DNA of 64,000 nucleotides from Istiophorus platypterus (taxonomy: Eukaryota; Chordata; Actinopteri; Istiophoriformes; Istiophoridae). The translations under genes were made by a program, and so were the position numbers. The DNA lies in NCBI GenBank assembly GCA_016859345.1, contig CM029126.1, positions 3,737,001 to 3,801,000 on the forward strand. Reading direction: 5' to 3'. A model generated the notes under the pieces. That model was not told the DNA's origin. It was given only the letters and a program-made list of their open reading frames with translations, and made no database searches. Of this stretch, positions 48,901 through 62,258 are shown in pieces (the stretch's first letter is position 1; each line of letters starts with the position of its first letter).

Positions 48901-51900
48901 AAAAAAGATCGTCAAATTTGCACGTGCAGGTTTTTCCTCCAGTAAAATTTACTAAAGCCACATGTTATTTATTTATTTATTTATTTATTATTTTTATTTT
49001 TTTTTACCTACTAATGAGCCTTGGAAGTGTTTCTTGAAAAAACCACGGGGAAAAAAGTGCTGGGATAAACAAAGTGGGATCTCTGTTGTTGAAATGGGGC
49101 AGTAAATGTGTAAGACCCTTAGTTACTGCTTTAGACGTTTTATGATAGAAGTTGTTAAAGCTACGTCTTTGGTGTTAGAATAACCGGGTGTTTTCGCTCT
49201 AAACAATATTAAAAAGAACCACATTTTCGCGATAGCTCCTCGCAAAATCAACCGACAAGGAAAAAACCCCTGTAGGTAACAACGTTGTTTAGGTGTTTAG
49301 ATTGAAAACGGGAACTAACACCGGGGGATCCTGAAATAGATCACGCTGCTCTACACGCATGAACAATTTTTTGGGAAATTAAAGTAAACACGGAACAACT
49401 GCCCCCGACGCCGGCACGGGATCAGATAAAGTTCTGCTGTTTCTCGCCTACACAGGAGCAATCATTTGTTTCTAGTCCACAGTTGTGCAAGAAAACGCAT
49501 CACGTCCGAAAAACAATGTGGGAAAATGTCTTAAAAAGCCGATGGCACAAATCTTAACCCAGAGAGATAAGAGCGTCACAGGGCCAACGCCAGAGGAAAA
49601 CCGTTGACCTCTGAGGTACCTACCGAAAAATGTGGCGGTGGCGGCGCCTCGCACGCTCCGGGCCTGTTTCTCTTCCTGGGGGGGGCGGCCTCCGACCGCG
49701 GTGCAGACGGTGTGATGACGCGCTCCAGATAGCGGAGACGCTTGGCGAAGAGTGTCTGCAGAATTCCCTAGTTAAAGAGCCAGGTTATCCGAGGAATGTC
49801 TGGATAAGAGAACAACTGTCGAACCGCGGAGTGCATGGCAGGTCATGTTGTAATTTTACTGAACCTGAAACTCCTCTGAGAAGCGATTCGAGGCAGTCTC
49901 TTAAATGCGAACCAACAGAGACTTTTAAAAACATGCTTCATACTGATATTACTACAAAAGGGATGCGTTGCATTTTTTTAATTTTAAGTTTTTTGCCTAC
50001 CTGGCAACGCTGCCTTAGGATGCCCTGGTAGTAGGTCATTTTTCCATATATTTCAGCGAAAAGACCGATGAATATTTATGAAATCTAGGGGTTGTTCATA
50101 AAGATTCTGGTGATTACCCCCCCCCCAAAATCATAGGTCACAGTTTGAATGCTGACCTTTATCCACTGCCGCTGTCCCTATGAAATTTCTCTATTCATGC
50201 ACAGCTGATTTCATAATCTAAACCACAAACTGATGTGAGACTTGCCCATCACCCTCCTCAGAGACGAACCCTCTTCCAAGAGGTTTCCCCATTCCAGTGC
50301 CTGTGGAACCTGAAGAAATTCAGAACTGATCATAAGGTTCCTTGTAATCTAATCGGCTGAGTGCCGTGTAATGTCGGGAGCACGTTCAAGGCTCCTGGGG
50401 AGGGACCATCAACCTCTGAAGATAGTGCCGCCGGGGGCTCCAGAGGATATTTAATCCAACGCTCTCCATCTGTTTGTCGATGGTCGAGCCTCTGGGAGCG
50501 CCCTGTGCGGCAAAGACTCCCAGTTTTATTAAATCATGGTTATTAAATCACGGTTATTAAATCACGGAATTTTTTTTTTAAATAAAAAAGGTTTATGTCA
50601 TGGACTTTCCAAGGTTTCGTGGAGTTTAAATATCCATTTTTGTATTTGTTGACTGGGATGTTGACTCCGCTGGGATGACTCAAAGGAGCTCGGTTACGCG
50701 TCAAAAATCCGAGCACCTTCCCCACTGATGTCTTTAGGAATTTCAATGTTGAAATGTATGCACTGTAAATAAATGAACTATACATGCTCCATCTACATGT
50801 AGCTGTCAGTAGGTACGTACACGTAACCTGGCGCCCAGCGGGCCGTGGCCCTTGGTGCGGCGCCAAGTGGTTCCCCGGCGTGTCCGGTGGAGCGACGCCG
50901 TCCCAACCACTGTCCACAGCCTCTCCCCTCTGTTGCATCCCCCTCCGCAGTGCGCTGACTCAGACTTCGAGTTTGGCACCGAGTGTCTCCATCTGGCTCT
51001 GCAGTACTGTGGCACCAATGCCAAGCTCGTCGAGGGTCCGCCAACGCTGTGGAAGGTGAGCCCGCCAGAAGCCTGGTTTTTGGGTCGGGATTTGTGGATC
51101 TGGTAATACTTTGGCTAGTGCAGACTTATTCCCCGCTGCTTATTTATCAGGTTGGCATGAGGAAAGCGCATGAATTAAAAGTGAGGGATGCTGGGAGAAG
51201 GGGCAACACTGATATATTGATATATTGCGACATGTGAGAAAAATGTTTAGAAATTAGTGTAAGAATTAGTGCAAAGATGTTTTGTTCCGAAGCCTCTGTG
51301 GGATCATGGAACTTAGGCCTTTATCAGGCTGTTAAGACAGTTTTTGGGTTAATGTGCTGAGTTTTAGAGACTTCTGGCTCCACCCTGGTACAACGGACGA
51401 GGTCATTGATGGTTTGTGGTGCTCAAAGCTTTGAAGGATGACATGTACTGACATTTGTCTCTTAATCGATGACTTGGTAACTCTGGACGATCCAGACTGG
51501 TGGTCCCCAGACTTTTGCTTGTGACGAACACGAAGCCGTGACCACGTGCGACAGGTTGTGAGCGGCTCGATCAAAGGAAACGACAACAAGTCAATGGGGT
51601 GGTTTTTGGTTTTTGTTTTTTTTTTTGGTCGAAATAGTTCCCGTGCCACTGGGAAGTATTAGCGGCACAGCCGAGACTTGCGTGGCACCAGCAGTAACCA
51701 CGGCAACAAAATGTAGACCCTGGACGCCCCCCAGTCGAAAAGCAAATAAGGTTGATAAAATTTCTGAAATGGTTCCTCTTCCCCATGGAAAAGCTCTCGT
51801 AGTGGAAACGTCTCATTAGATTATTTCAGTTGAATGGTTTTTAGAGGCTTGAAGGGGGAAAACGATACAGTATTAATTTCGCGTAGCATAATTCATTTTT

Positions 51901-54900
51901 TTTTTTTTTTTTTATTACTCCCTGGGTCCTTTTCCCTATAAAACATCTCATGACACTGGGAACCATTGATCTGGACGAAGTGGGACACTGCTGTTGAGGG
52001 TTTTTTTTTTTTCCCCCAAATTCTTTTTCACTGCTTTGAGCAGCACAAACAGAAAATTTCCCTCATCTTCCTTTTATTTAGAGGGTTTTCAGAGGCAGAT
52101 GTGTAAGATCTAAGATAAATGGTATGTTTCTTGTTCTTTTTTTTTCTTCTTTAAAAGTTACGGTCGAACCCACCTTTACCGTAACCTGTGGTTACTTTGT
52201 CCTCCAGGTGACCTACAAGCGGGATCTGGCCGCCGCGGAGTCGATTATCCGAGGTGAGCGACCTTCTTTATGGATTCACCTGTGCAGCGTTTCCTGAATG
52301 CTCCGCATACAGTGGCTCTTTCCGTCTTCTTACATTACAGGCCCACATACAGATGTGGACATGAAAGAGTGACGACAGGTGAAACGGTCGGACATGAGAG
52401 CAGCCTGAGAGTTGCTTTGTCTTTTATTTTTTGTGCCTGTGTGCGAGTGTTAGTTTAGAGCTAGAGCTGAATGGGCGACCTTGAACCAAACCTGCTCCCC
52501 GCCGTCTTCAGAGGGAGGGAACCCTCTCCTGGCATTGTTGAGCTCGGTCGGATCAGGGCGGCCTGCGAGCCTATGAATGCTACGGGGGGAGAGCAAGTCA
52601 GGACAAGGGGAGGCTATCACAATCAGAGAAATGGAAATAAACACAGGCCCCATATTTCAACCCGCCGACACCTGGACCAACAGTTACCTGTTTGATGATG
52701 ACATAAGGTTGCTCGGTGATTATTGCCAGAGCCTCTGAAGTCAATGAATTCATTGTACGTTGTTTTTTTTTTTTGTTTGTTTTTTTGGATTAGACGTGGA
52801 AGAAAAGTTCTCACATCTGTCAGTGTGAGAAACTGTCAGGTGTTTTGTGTGTGTGTGTGGATGTTGAGGGGTGTGTACGTGTCAGGCTGAATTCTTTGAA
52901 ACCGTTCTCTCGCTGGGTCGATCTCCAGCGAGGGTCCTCGTTTGTTTTTTTTTAGTTTTTTTGTTTTTTTTTGTTTTTTTCCTCGCCGCCGTGGCTTCGA
53001 CGAGCTCAGGCTTCAAACCAGGGCTGTGCAGCTGAAGCCGCGACCCCTTCTTTAAAATGTGAAAACCTCCCCCCCTGTGAAATCAGAGCTCTGTCACCAT
53101 TTATTTCGTGAGTTTTCCGACCAACCGTGTCGTCTTAATTTACCGGCGGGTTGAGGAGCCCGTGAGTCGGCAAACGACGTGTCGTTGGCTCACGTGGTTT
53201 CTCCAGCCCCTCGTAGATTTTAGCTGGACAGCTGTCGAGCGCTGACGCGACAGATAATGATAGCAGTTATTAAACAGTAGTCAGAATACCATAGTTACGC
53301 TTTAACTACATCGCATTAATGTTTTAATAGCTTGAATTGGGAATCTTCACAGTGTTTAGAGCTCAGAGGGAACGTGTGTGAAACTACACCGACGGCCAAT
53401 GAGGGCAGAGTGAGCACTTTCAATAGGATCAGCTTAGATTAAATCTGATACCCTCAGCTTTACCTGTCAGACCAAGTGTTTGTTATTATTACCTTAAGTG
53501 GAAAACTACATAACATCCATCACTAGATATGAGGCCACTTTTGAATATAATAATTATAATAAAAGAGAAAACTGTTTAAATGAAGAAGAGTCATATAGGG
53601 AAAGAATTTTTTTTCTTTGTTCTCTTTTTTTTCCATTTCTATCCCTCAGAAGACGACAGTAGTGGGTTAAACCCAGGTCGGTTTAAGGTTGTTACGTATC
53701 CAGTGTTAATTACGCACAGCTTCTCCAGTGGAGAAGACCCAGAATAACTTCTATGCTAATGTGGATGGGGGAAGCCGGAGTCTTCAGCCGATCACACACA
53801 TCTTTCTCTTCCAGAAACCCTGTCCCGGTCGGCCTGTGTCATCGCGGGGGGGTCTGAACGGGCCGAGACGTTGGCCGCCGCCCTCCAGAAGGCAGCCGGA
53901 TCCCTGGACATGGTGAGGGTGCGACGGCGACGGCCGGTCAGAGCTCGGCGTCGATGCTGATGACAGCGTTGCTGGGGATTCCCACCAGTTTACCGTATTG
54001 TTTTCCTCATTCTTCCCGTCCCTTACCTCTACCCCCACCCCACCCCCCCAAAACCCGGCTCCACTTGGGTGGCCCGGTGGTGAGACTTGCCATCTGCGGC
54101 CAGGCCTCTTATGAAGCTTGTCTGGGACATCCCCACTCTGCAACTTTTCCTGCTCCTCCTCCTCCTCCTCATTTTCCTCCCCCCGTCCCCGCCCTCCACG
54201 TCTCACTCCTCAGCCTGCAGGACAGCAGATGGCAATTATATTTCCCGTATCGTGGGAGTCAGCTTGATTAATGGAGTGTTCGGCGATGAGTTCTTCACCC
54301 CATCTTCCCACCACCTCAGCTCGGTCGGACTCGACAAGCTCCCGGTTCCCACCGCAGTTCGCACCCCCCCACCCCCAACCCCCACCCACCCCTGGTTCGC
54401 ATTCGTTCATGTTTTTTTTGGGCGCATCAATTTCCCATGTTGTCATCGGCCAACGTTACAAACATCCTCCATCTAATTTGTAAAATTGTCCCTAATAGGC
54501 AACGGAAAACATGATCCATATGCAAAACGGTTGAGGAGCGACGGTCTCGGATATTAAATGTGACGGCGCAGACCGCGCGGAGCTTCCACATGCGAAAAAG
54601 CTCTCTCCCACCTCAGCAACTGTTGAGCTTCCCTCGGGCGAACCACGTAACCAGTGACCTACACGCACTTGAGCCTTCTCCCCGAGGAACGGATCTCATT
54701 TGCTAGTTGAAGCCAAACAGCCCAGACAGGCTCCGGTGCTGTCTTTTCTTTTTTTTTTTGCGCAGAGCTGTATATTAGAGCAATAACGTGACGACTGCCC
54801 GAAGGACGCAGCATAAACAAAACGTGTCTCCGCGCGAATTGTTAAACTAAAATCAGCCCCAGGGTAAAAAGTGAACGGAGCCTCGTGTTTCCGAGGGGGG

Positions 54901-55912
54901 GGCTCGTCCGGGCGAGCAGGGCGGACACGATATCCTACGGAAAAAAATCTGCGTTTTTTGGAAATCAGATGCTGAAAGCTTCTAGGATTAGAAGAAGAAA
55001 AAAAAGGTGATGATGATCAGCATGTTGCCAGTTTCAGCAGAATCCAGGAAATAAACATGTTAAAAAGCCTCGAAAAACGTCCATAGAAACTTCCCAAACG
55101 GCCCAGAAGCTAAAATTCAGATGAGAGAAGAGTCGATTAAAAAAAACAAAACAAAACAAAAGAAGCTTGATGTGCTTATTTAAGTCGCCTTCAGTTATAT
55201 TGTGAACTCACGTCAGTCGGTCCTTACAAGACCAAATGAGCGATTAGAGGCCTTGTTTGCCCCGGGTTTCGCCTGTCAGGCAACACACTCTCCAGGTTAC
55301 CCTGTTTTATCGATGGAGGTTGTTAGGTCCATATCAGGCAGCCTCCTGCGGGCGGCAGGTGTATTTTATATTTAAAAGATGTAACGATACAGTACAATAT
55401 ATTAGGTTCAGTTCTGGATTGATATGAATGTATATAAGTGGAAAATCTAGCATTTTTTCCTCAAACCAAATCGATTCCCTTGACTTGATGGGTTCATGCT
55501 GTACTGTAATATATCACCCATGTCTCATCCCCGGTGCGGACACCCAGGCCGATACGTTGGCCCCACACGGCCGACACACACAGAAACCTGATTCCTGGAT
55601 CATCCTATATATAATCCTATATATATATATATATATATCCTCTGTGGGTAGCTGTTAACAGTGGAAGGGCGGGCGGGCAGGGGGCGGAGCACGGCGCGTT
55701 TTTTGCTCCTGGGTTCCGGCGTGATCCGAACAGTCCATCCTCCTTTAAACTCGCTCCAAGTCCTTCATCAGCCGCTGTCAAAACGCACCAGATCTCGGCA
55801 TCTGGGGCCGGAGCCGGACCGGGGGCCCCAGAGATGGATTGTTGTCGGCGTCGGCACGTTTGGATCCGCTGATTGGAGCCGTTCCCGACTGTGCACAGGT
55901 GGCTTTTTGGGC

Positions 55913-55944
<32 letters not shown>

Positions 55945-56165
55945 AGTGATGGGTTGTTTTTTTTTCTCCGGCACGCGTGTTCTGAACCAGATACATCCTT
56001 CACAGGGAGTTTGGGAGGGAGGAAGAATGAAGGTGGGGGGGGCACTTGAAAGAAGGAGAAATGGAAGATGAGAAATTCCCTTTGTCCCTGTGCCATTACG
56101 TGAATATAATACAGTGATAAGCGCAGCCTAAGCTCAGCTGGAAACTGACAGTATAGTGTATTATG

Positions 56166-56197
<32 letters not shown>

Positions 56198-58598
56198 AGG
56201 TGGGGGATTTGGCAGCTTGTGTATGAGAGAGAGAGAGGAAGACATCTGCAGCAGGAATACGATTAAGGGGATCATCTGAGCAGGATGAAGCGGGAGAGAT
56301 ACGTTTAATCCCGTTTTAAATCCAGGTTTAAGCAGGTGGGAAAAAAAGGGAAAAGTTGCCAGCCTATGTAACATTCACTCAAAACAAGATTCTTTGGGTT
56401 AACTCCTGAAAATACTGAGTTTCATGAAGATGAAGTTTTATATTTTTCTCTGTGAGAACAATCAAGTGGGATTTTTTTTGTTTTTTTTGTTTGTTTTGTT
56501 TTTTTTCTTTTAATTTAAAGAAATCTTTCTTTATCCTGGGAAGTTTCCCCAAAAGTAAAGTTACCAGCTTTCCACCTCACGAACAGGCAATTTATAGAAA
56601 ATAAACAAGCGTCACTCATCTTAATGGCTACAGATGCTGATCATGATTGTTTTTGTAAAAGTATAAGTGGAGAGAGCTCGGTTTTTAAATGTCGAGTTAA
56701 AATCCCTAAACTCCTTTGTACGAGTTCCCCTCATGTTGAACTGATTTTTTTTCATGGGTTGTTGCGAGCTTTCTTCTCTCCTCCGTCGCATAATGAGGAT
56801 GTGACAGCTTTTCATGGGGGGGGGGCTCAACATAGACGAGCGGATGTTTTATCGACGCCCAAGTACATAAATGAGGGGAGGGGTACTTCATTTCCTCAAA
56901 AAAAAAATGCTAAAACAAATCACCTCCTCTGTCTTCCCTCCTCCTCATCACTTATCCCTTTTATCTTGATGTATGACAATAATCTCATATTTGCTCCACA
57001 TCAAAAGAAATTCTCAGACCCATGTATCAGCCCTGTGACAGTTTTCAGTGATTTAGCCTCAGTTTATAAGAGGATCTGTCATGGGGGGGGGGTGTTGAGC
57101 AGACACCACAATGGGAACAAGCTTTTTAAAATTTATTTATTCATTTATTTTTATTGAAGAGTGCAGAACATTCCCCTGAACGTGGTAGGTCAGCGTGGAC
57201 GAACCATACCTGGTCATTATATTTGCATCAACCGTGGTGGGTCGCTCCCCACCCGAGCCTCCGTGGCCCCCACGGGCCCCTCGGGGGCCCACCCCTCCCC
57301 GAGCCCAGGCCTAGATAAACACTCCCTACTTAGGAATTTCATGCCCAACCTGGTTTGGATCATGTCAGATTTTTTAAACTCCTTTCTATACCTGCATTTT
57401 GGATCAAAAAGCCACAGGCAGTTATCTTTCAGGGCGAATTAACCCCCCCATACACACACACATATGTTTTCCATAACCAATTCACGTTTTCAATTACTTT
57501 GTGTTATTTCAATGCATAGAACGACACTATCTCAATTCCAAACTCAGACCCCGAATGTTTACGTCTGTATGTATTTCCTGCGTGTGTGAAATTGCAGAAC
57601 TGGCGGCGGGGGTCTGTAATTAGGGGGCACAACAACGAAGATGTAGGTAAAGCGGTACAGCCGGACGCCGCGTGCAGGCCGGGTCGTCTCCTGTCGCTCG
57701 TTCCCCTGGGGCTGGAAAAAAACAACAAAAACGAAATGGAAAAGATCAGCACCTAAACGTGTCCCTTTTGAGCGAAAAAAAAAAAATCAAAACTTTTACG
57801 ATTCTTGGCCGTACGTCGGCCCTTCGACTCTATTTGCAGCGTAATGACATTTAAGTTGGCTTGTGTATGATTATTGCATATGTCAGGACTTTCCTGCCAG
57901 TTCAGGCATATAAAGAAGCCCAGAAACCCTTTTTTTTTTTTCTACCTCTTCCATTTGTTCTAATAAGCCTCTGATTACAGCTGATGGAAATAAGCCACTC
58001 GGTTGCGTAGTCCCAGAGTGTATGTAGATAGTTTTTAATCCCCTTTCTCTAATCATAAAATGATTCATGGCAGGGAAACAGGTGGGCGTACTCTCGCACG
58101 GCACGGATGAAGGAAGTGGCTGAAACAAAAACCAGACGCCTCCTCGACCCTTGAACGCTGGAGCCAATCTGTCACATGACGGGGGGGGGGGGTCCGCCGC
58201 TGCCAGCGGCAGCACCTGCCCCAAGTGCCGGTCATGTGACCGGCAGACGATCTGGGCCGCGTAATTAACGTGAGGGTGTCTCCGTGTCGCAGGAGCTGGA
58301 CGTCGTCCCGGATCTGGCGGGAGACAACGGCGGTCATCTACTGAAGCAGTGGAACTTCATCCGGGTCTCGGTGAGTTCCCGTGTGAAGCGAGTGTTCTTG
58401 ATCTGCTCCAGACACACTTGTTCAGATTTCCTAAAAGCTTCTGTCATGCTGGAGAGAACGGAATCTTTCCAGTAAATGTTTTTATCCGGGTTCTTGATTC
58501 CCTTTGGTTTCCAGGTTGGTTGTTGGGAAGTGGAGTCGTTACTGAAGGATCTGGAGGCGGCAGATCGAGTTCTTCTTCACCCAGTGGTCGTCATTTGG
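37071..58598 (+). CDS. crppa: CRPPA/ISPD, D-ribitol-5-phosphate cytidylyltransferase (3' end beyond window)
   Basis: Cytosolic enzyme that makes CDP-L-ribitol from CTP and ribitol 5-phosphate. FKTN and FKRP use it to build the matriglycan anchor on alpha-dystroglycan (family knowledge). Eight coding exons: 37071-37300, 41528-41819, 44884-45033, 50951-51055, 52208-52253, 53815-53912, 58293-58370, 58515-58598. All junctions are GT-AG and phases agree, giving 361 codons. Start MEGDSCDPHRPAHPG. The IspD-like nucleotide-binding signature LPAGGTGERTGLQTPKQF is at 42-59, RHRSICNG at about 117-124, HDAVRPFV at 151-158, then AAGAIRPLVST and DFEFGTECLHLAL. The C-terminal domain is represented by SIIRETLSRSACVIAG and LLHPVVVIW. 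About 90 further residues are expected (human about 451). No match to them was found in 58.6-64 kb, so the last exon(s) probably lie to the right. The exon 2 donor is weak. Confidence 0.94.
37450..38495. mobile_element. Fish non-autonomous transposon relic, apparently interrupted
   Basis: The 5' portion (37450-37810) has agtacttttaagtacatttt, ttctactccaacacatttcg, and ataaagtagtttaaaagttg. The 3' portion (38395-38495) has tgctcgtaatgggagtatat and aactaaaggatctgacacac. The same family occurs at 27391. About 550 bases of unrelated DNA lie between the two parts, suggesting a nested insertion. It is in crppa intron 1. Confidence 0.45.
38496..40790 (+). other. crppa intron 1, central part
   Basis: Intronic A/T-rich DNA with a G/C-rich patch near 40440-40640 that contains a G run at 40561-40574. 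No exon recognised. Confidence 0.5.
40816..41029. repeat. Fish dispersed repeat with inverted AGCTTAGC ends
   Basis: It starts ggttagcttagcttaacataaagactgg (split here as ggttagcttagc and ttaacataaagactgg) and ends gtgctaagctaagctaac. The two ends are imperfect inverted repeats. The internal aactagctgcttccacctg and acgtgttat words match a very common teleost element I recall. It is in crppa intron 1. Confidence 0.6.
41449..41520. repeat. (GT)n microsatellite abutting crppa exon 2 acceptor
   Basis: GT array with a few T/C interruptions, ending seven bases before gtttcag|G at 41528. Confidence 0.95.
41943..42507. repeat. Teleost palindromic repeat copy in crppa intron 2
   Basis: Begins gtcgacagaaaattaatcaa and ends taatccttagctgc. 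The internal words tcaaagatgacgtcttcaga and ctttccag-like agcttctgaaatgtgagg fit the family order. Both ends are recognisable, so this copy is near full length. Confidence 0.6.
44060..44190 (-). repeat. tRNA-derived SINE fragment
   Basis: Read on the minus strand: an A-box-like GGTGGTAGAACTCTGC, then CCCGGGTTCGGTTC (B-box-like), then an unrelated body, and a tail CAATAAAGTTTTATCTAATC. The tRNA-like part lacks a good acceptor stem, so it is not a functional tRNA gene. It is in crppa intron 2. Confidence 0.5.
45916..45998 (+). repeat. (AG)n microsatellite
   Basis: About 80 bases of AG with GGGAG interruptions near its end. Confidence 0.97.
46116..46158 (+). repeat. (TC)n microsatellite
   Basis: TC run, complementary in sequence to the AG run 120 bases upstream. 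Confidence 0.95.
53913..58292 (+). other. crppa intron 6
   Basis: 4.4 kb intron. Contains a C-rich patch at 54025-54050 and 54363-54390, a (TA)n run at about 55602-55638, (GT)n runs at 55913-55941 and 56165-56192, and T-runs near 56470-56515. No exon recognised. Confidence 0.5.
55602..55941. repeat. (TA)n and (GT)n microsatellites in crppa intron 6
   Basis: TA run at 55602-55638 and GT run at 55913-55941. A third run, (GT)n, is at 56165-56192. Confidence 0.9.
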
Positions 58599-60411
58599 GT
58601 GAGTTCACTGGCACACAAACACATGTACTAGGCTACGGTTTTATAGACCACCAGACTTTTTAATCACAGGAAAAAGAATTATGATACGTGTGACATCAGA
58701 CGCCCATGAAACTGTGACTTTGATATTTCACTGCCTTTCTGAGGACCGGTTCCTCGTTTTTTGTTTCCCCGAGATCTTTACATTGATGTTTCACCAGGGA
58801 TTGTTATTCCATCGATACGATTCTTATTGATACCAATGTACCCAGTGTCACACTGGTGTCATCCAGCCCATACGACTGTACTGTTCTCCCTGTTTCTTCA
58901 GCACGTTATCAATCACTAACTGGACCAAACTGACACGTGTATCAATCACCTCTTCCATGATGCCCCCCCCCCCAACCTCACTGAGTTAAAACATCAGGTC
59001 CATCACATGTACTGCACCTTCAATAGAACAGGATATTACACACCCACTCAACCAACACCTCAACAAAGTCAACAACTAAGTGGTGGACTCGCTCATCTAG
59101 AGCCATGACGTTAAAATGGTTGTAAAGGCACCTTAGGTTTCACTCATCCGGGTTTGTCCCCCCCGCCGGTCCACCAAAGCCCCCCTCACTGTTTCCATTC
59201 CTCGCTATGAGCTGGCCGCTGTCGTCGTCGTCTAAACGAATAGACGTTGGGAGTTACACGAGTGGCAAAGCAGCCACCGCACCCAAAGTCGCGGCGAGAG
59301 ACGCACTATTTCTTTAATTATTTGTAAAAAGGCCGATCTTGACCTTTTTTTTTTTTAACTACTCGGTACCAAAATAAAACTCGGATAATGAGGCCGACGG
59401 AACCTGGAAAGCCTGCTCTCGATTCTGTGATTTAAAAAAAAAAAAGAAAAACCCAGAAAACTCCAGTTTAATGAGGGCAAATGTCACAGAGTATTACTGG
59501 AATAAAACCGCTGCCTTGATGTGTGTTAGGTTCGCTGGCCTTTCTTTAAAGTCCGCACGCAGCAGGTTCCATTAGCGCGTCGTTGGCCCGTCTCTGCCGC
59601 GCCAGGACGGAGGAGGAGGCATCGGCCGGAATCCAAAACTCTCGCAGAGGAGTGAACAGACAAGCAGCAGAAACTCTTGTCGGCGTGAGTCTTCTTCGGT
59701 GCTCGAGTTAAAGTAGAAACCGATGGCTTTTTCAGGTTTGTCGCTGTCCCGGTGCCAGTTTTATACAAAACAACGGGGACTCGGCCTCCGCCGTGATCCA
59801 GGATGTGGGCTCTTTTTTTTTTTTTTTTTTTTTTTCTGACACTGATGCACGGCAAAAGAAACTTTTGAGGTTTGAATTACACGCGGCATGTTATTCAACG
59901 TTCGGGGGGCCCCTGCGGTCATAAATCACCGATCGCAGGATAATGGTTAAGGCAAAAGACGTAGCGTAACAGTAACAGAGTGGAGTCATAAAGTCATTGG
60001 ACCGACTCAGCAACATCCACGACACCTTGGCGTGTATTTAAAGCTCGCCGACATGAGCCACTTCGAACCGGTGGTCGTATCCAGCCGAGTGAGGCTGTAA
60101 CAGCGGAAACCCGGAGTTGACAGGGCTGAGCCTGGGTTTCAGTTTATTGTCAATAAATTCGACTTTTAATGTGAAGGAGCAATGATGTGTTTATTCCTCC
60201 TTCAAACCAAACTTGCTTTAGATAAAGCTATAAGGGTTGAAATGGGTAAATCAAGCTGCCCTTACATTCATGATTATAAATAGAAATTAGTTAATATTGT
60301 TCTCTAATTGGTTAAATCAGGGTAAATTTGAGGGACGAAATTCTGATTTGCGAGCATTTTAAAGGATGTTTTTCCTCTAGTGATTGAGTTCAACATATGT
60401 TTATCACACAC

Positions 60412-60569
60412 ATGTATATATCTATACATATCTATCTATATATATATCTATACATATCTATATATCTATATATATATATCTATACATATCTATATATCTC
60501 TATATATATATATATATGTATATAGAGAGAGAGAGATAGATATATATCTATATATCTATATATATATAG
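60412..60569. repeat. (TATC/TA)n microsatellite
   Basis: Imperfect TATATCTATACA array with a short GAGA section. Tyr/Ile-rich open frames over it are artefacts. Confidence 0.95.
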
Positions 60570-61209
60570 TTAAAGGAGTTAATAGATCTGTTTTTGTTTT
60601 AAGGAAATGCAATTTAAAAAGTCAAGAATTGATGGTAATTCAGAAAACTATCAGAAGAAGCTGTTTTTACCTGTCTAGTTTTTTTTTTTTGTCCTAGCAT
60701 GTAACAGCTGCTGTTTGTCATGAAACTCGACTGAGGAATGAACTTTTCCTTTTGTGAGGTTCGTGAACGCAGACACCTGGAACGGGACGGGTCTCGGTTT
60801 CGTCAAGGTACATGTCCTACACGGCGAGCCAAGAACCTTTTTCTTCTTCTTCTTTTTTTTTCCGCTCGTAAAAACGTCACCTGTAGTCTACCTTGCGGCT
60901 TGGAAACCTGAACGCGTCCCAGGAGAGGGTTCGAGATGTCCGCCGCCACCAGGGAAACGCTGACCCGAGAGCTCACAAGCGAGGAAAAAAAACAAACAAA
61001 CCAACCAACTGATCAAATCTGATCCAAGAAACATTGAAATATTCCGGTTCACACTTTTCTTTATTTGGAAAATCTGCCTTTTTGATTAATACACAGAGCG
61101 AGCGCCAAAACAATGACAGGTAACGGGAGGAAAATAAACCTGCGGGGGCAAAAATCAAGTTTCACTCAGTACAGACGTCACGCAGCATTAGTTCACTGAA
61201 AGCCTGGCT

Positions 61210-61211
<2 letters not shown>

Positions 61212-61244
<33 letters not shown>

Positions 61245-61406
61245 GAACTCTGTCACTTTCGGCAACGTTACTCAGACTTTCATTCATTTTCCTGGAGACC
61301 TACGCTAACCGTAATCATAACCGCTATGTGCCCCTAAAACTAACCCTGACCGTAGGCCTGAAAGTAGCCTAGGACAGACACACACACACACACACACTCA
61401 CACTCT
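61212..61406. repeat. Two (AC)n microsatellites
   Basis: AC runs at about 61213-61240 and 61377-61397, directly visible. Confidence 0.9.
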
Positions 61407-61649
61407 CACTCACACATGTAAACACACCATCTGAAGCTGAGGTTTTAGTGGGATCGACTCCACGCCCACCACAGCAGAACCCTGCACGAGTTCCCACAAC
61501 TCCCACTGCTGGCGTGTTGTTATTCTGTCCTATCCTGTTCCATGTTATTCTATCAGACTCTGTTCTACTATTATAGCATATATTATCATATATTGTTCTT
61601 TTCCACTGATATTATGTTCTTTTCTGGTCTGTTCTACTCTACTCCTCAA

Positions 61650-61920
61650 ATCCCTAAGCGATTTTGCAGCAATTAGCTGAGAAACGGATCATTCAATCAA
61701 CCAAAGATAAAGTCGATGAAATTTGAATTTTGTTCGTCTTTCAATCAGTCTCAAATGTGAGGATTTGCAGCTTCTTCTGCTTCTGTATGAACAAAACAAT
61801 GAGACGTCACATGGTGAGGCTGTTTCCACATTTGTAGACGTTTTGTAGACTAAATTATTAACAATCTTAATGGCGAGGGATGCGATCACAGTAAAAGTTA
61901 TCCTTAGTCGCAGCCTTACA
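61650..61920. repeat. Teleost palindromic repeat, degenerate copy
   Basis: It contains atttgcagcttcttctgctt, caatgagacgtcacatggtg and ends agttatccttagtcgcagcc. Ends and internal order fit the family. Confidence 0.5.
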
Positions 61921-62227
61921 GTCTTCTTCGTTACATGACATGTTATATACCGGAGAAGGGTACGGGTCTGTGTCAAAAGACACCGTGTCCATAAAGTACA
62001 AAATGGCCAAATGGTTTTTAAAAAAAGGGGAGAAAAATCATTCCTATCAGAAGATCGCTCCCCCCCCATTTAACCCGATTTCATGGTCACGTCCGAACGA
62101 GCGCGAACTCGTTCTGGGAAGCTGCGACTGTGGGAAACGTGAGGCAGCGCCAGAGTTTCACGGTCGTGAGTGATGCGGCTTAGTTCAGCACCAAAGTGTT
62201 TTCTTTCTCTTTTTTTAAAAAATTTTT

Positions 62228-62258
<31 letters not shown>

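Larger units (their letters stand above)
45034..50950 (+). other. crppa intron 3
   Basis: 5.9 kb intron. It contains purine and pyrimidine microsatellites (45916-45998, 46116-46158), poly-T/A runs and otherwise unique-looking DNA with several GC-rich patches (for example 47600-47760 and 49640-49740). No further exon of crppa or another gene recognised. Confidence 0.5.
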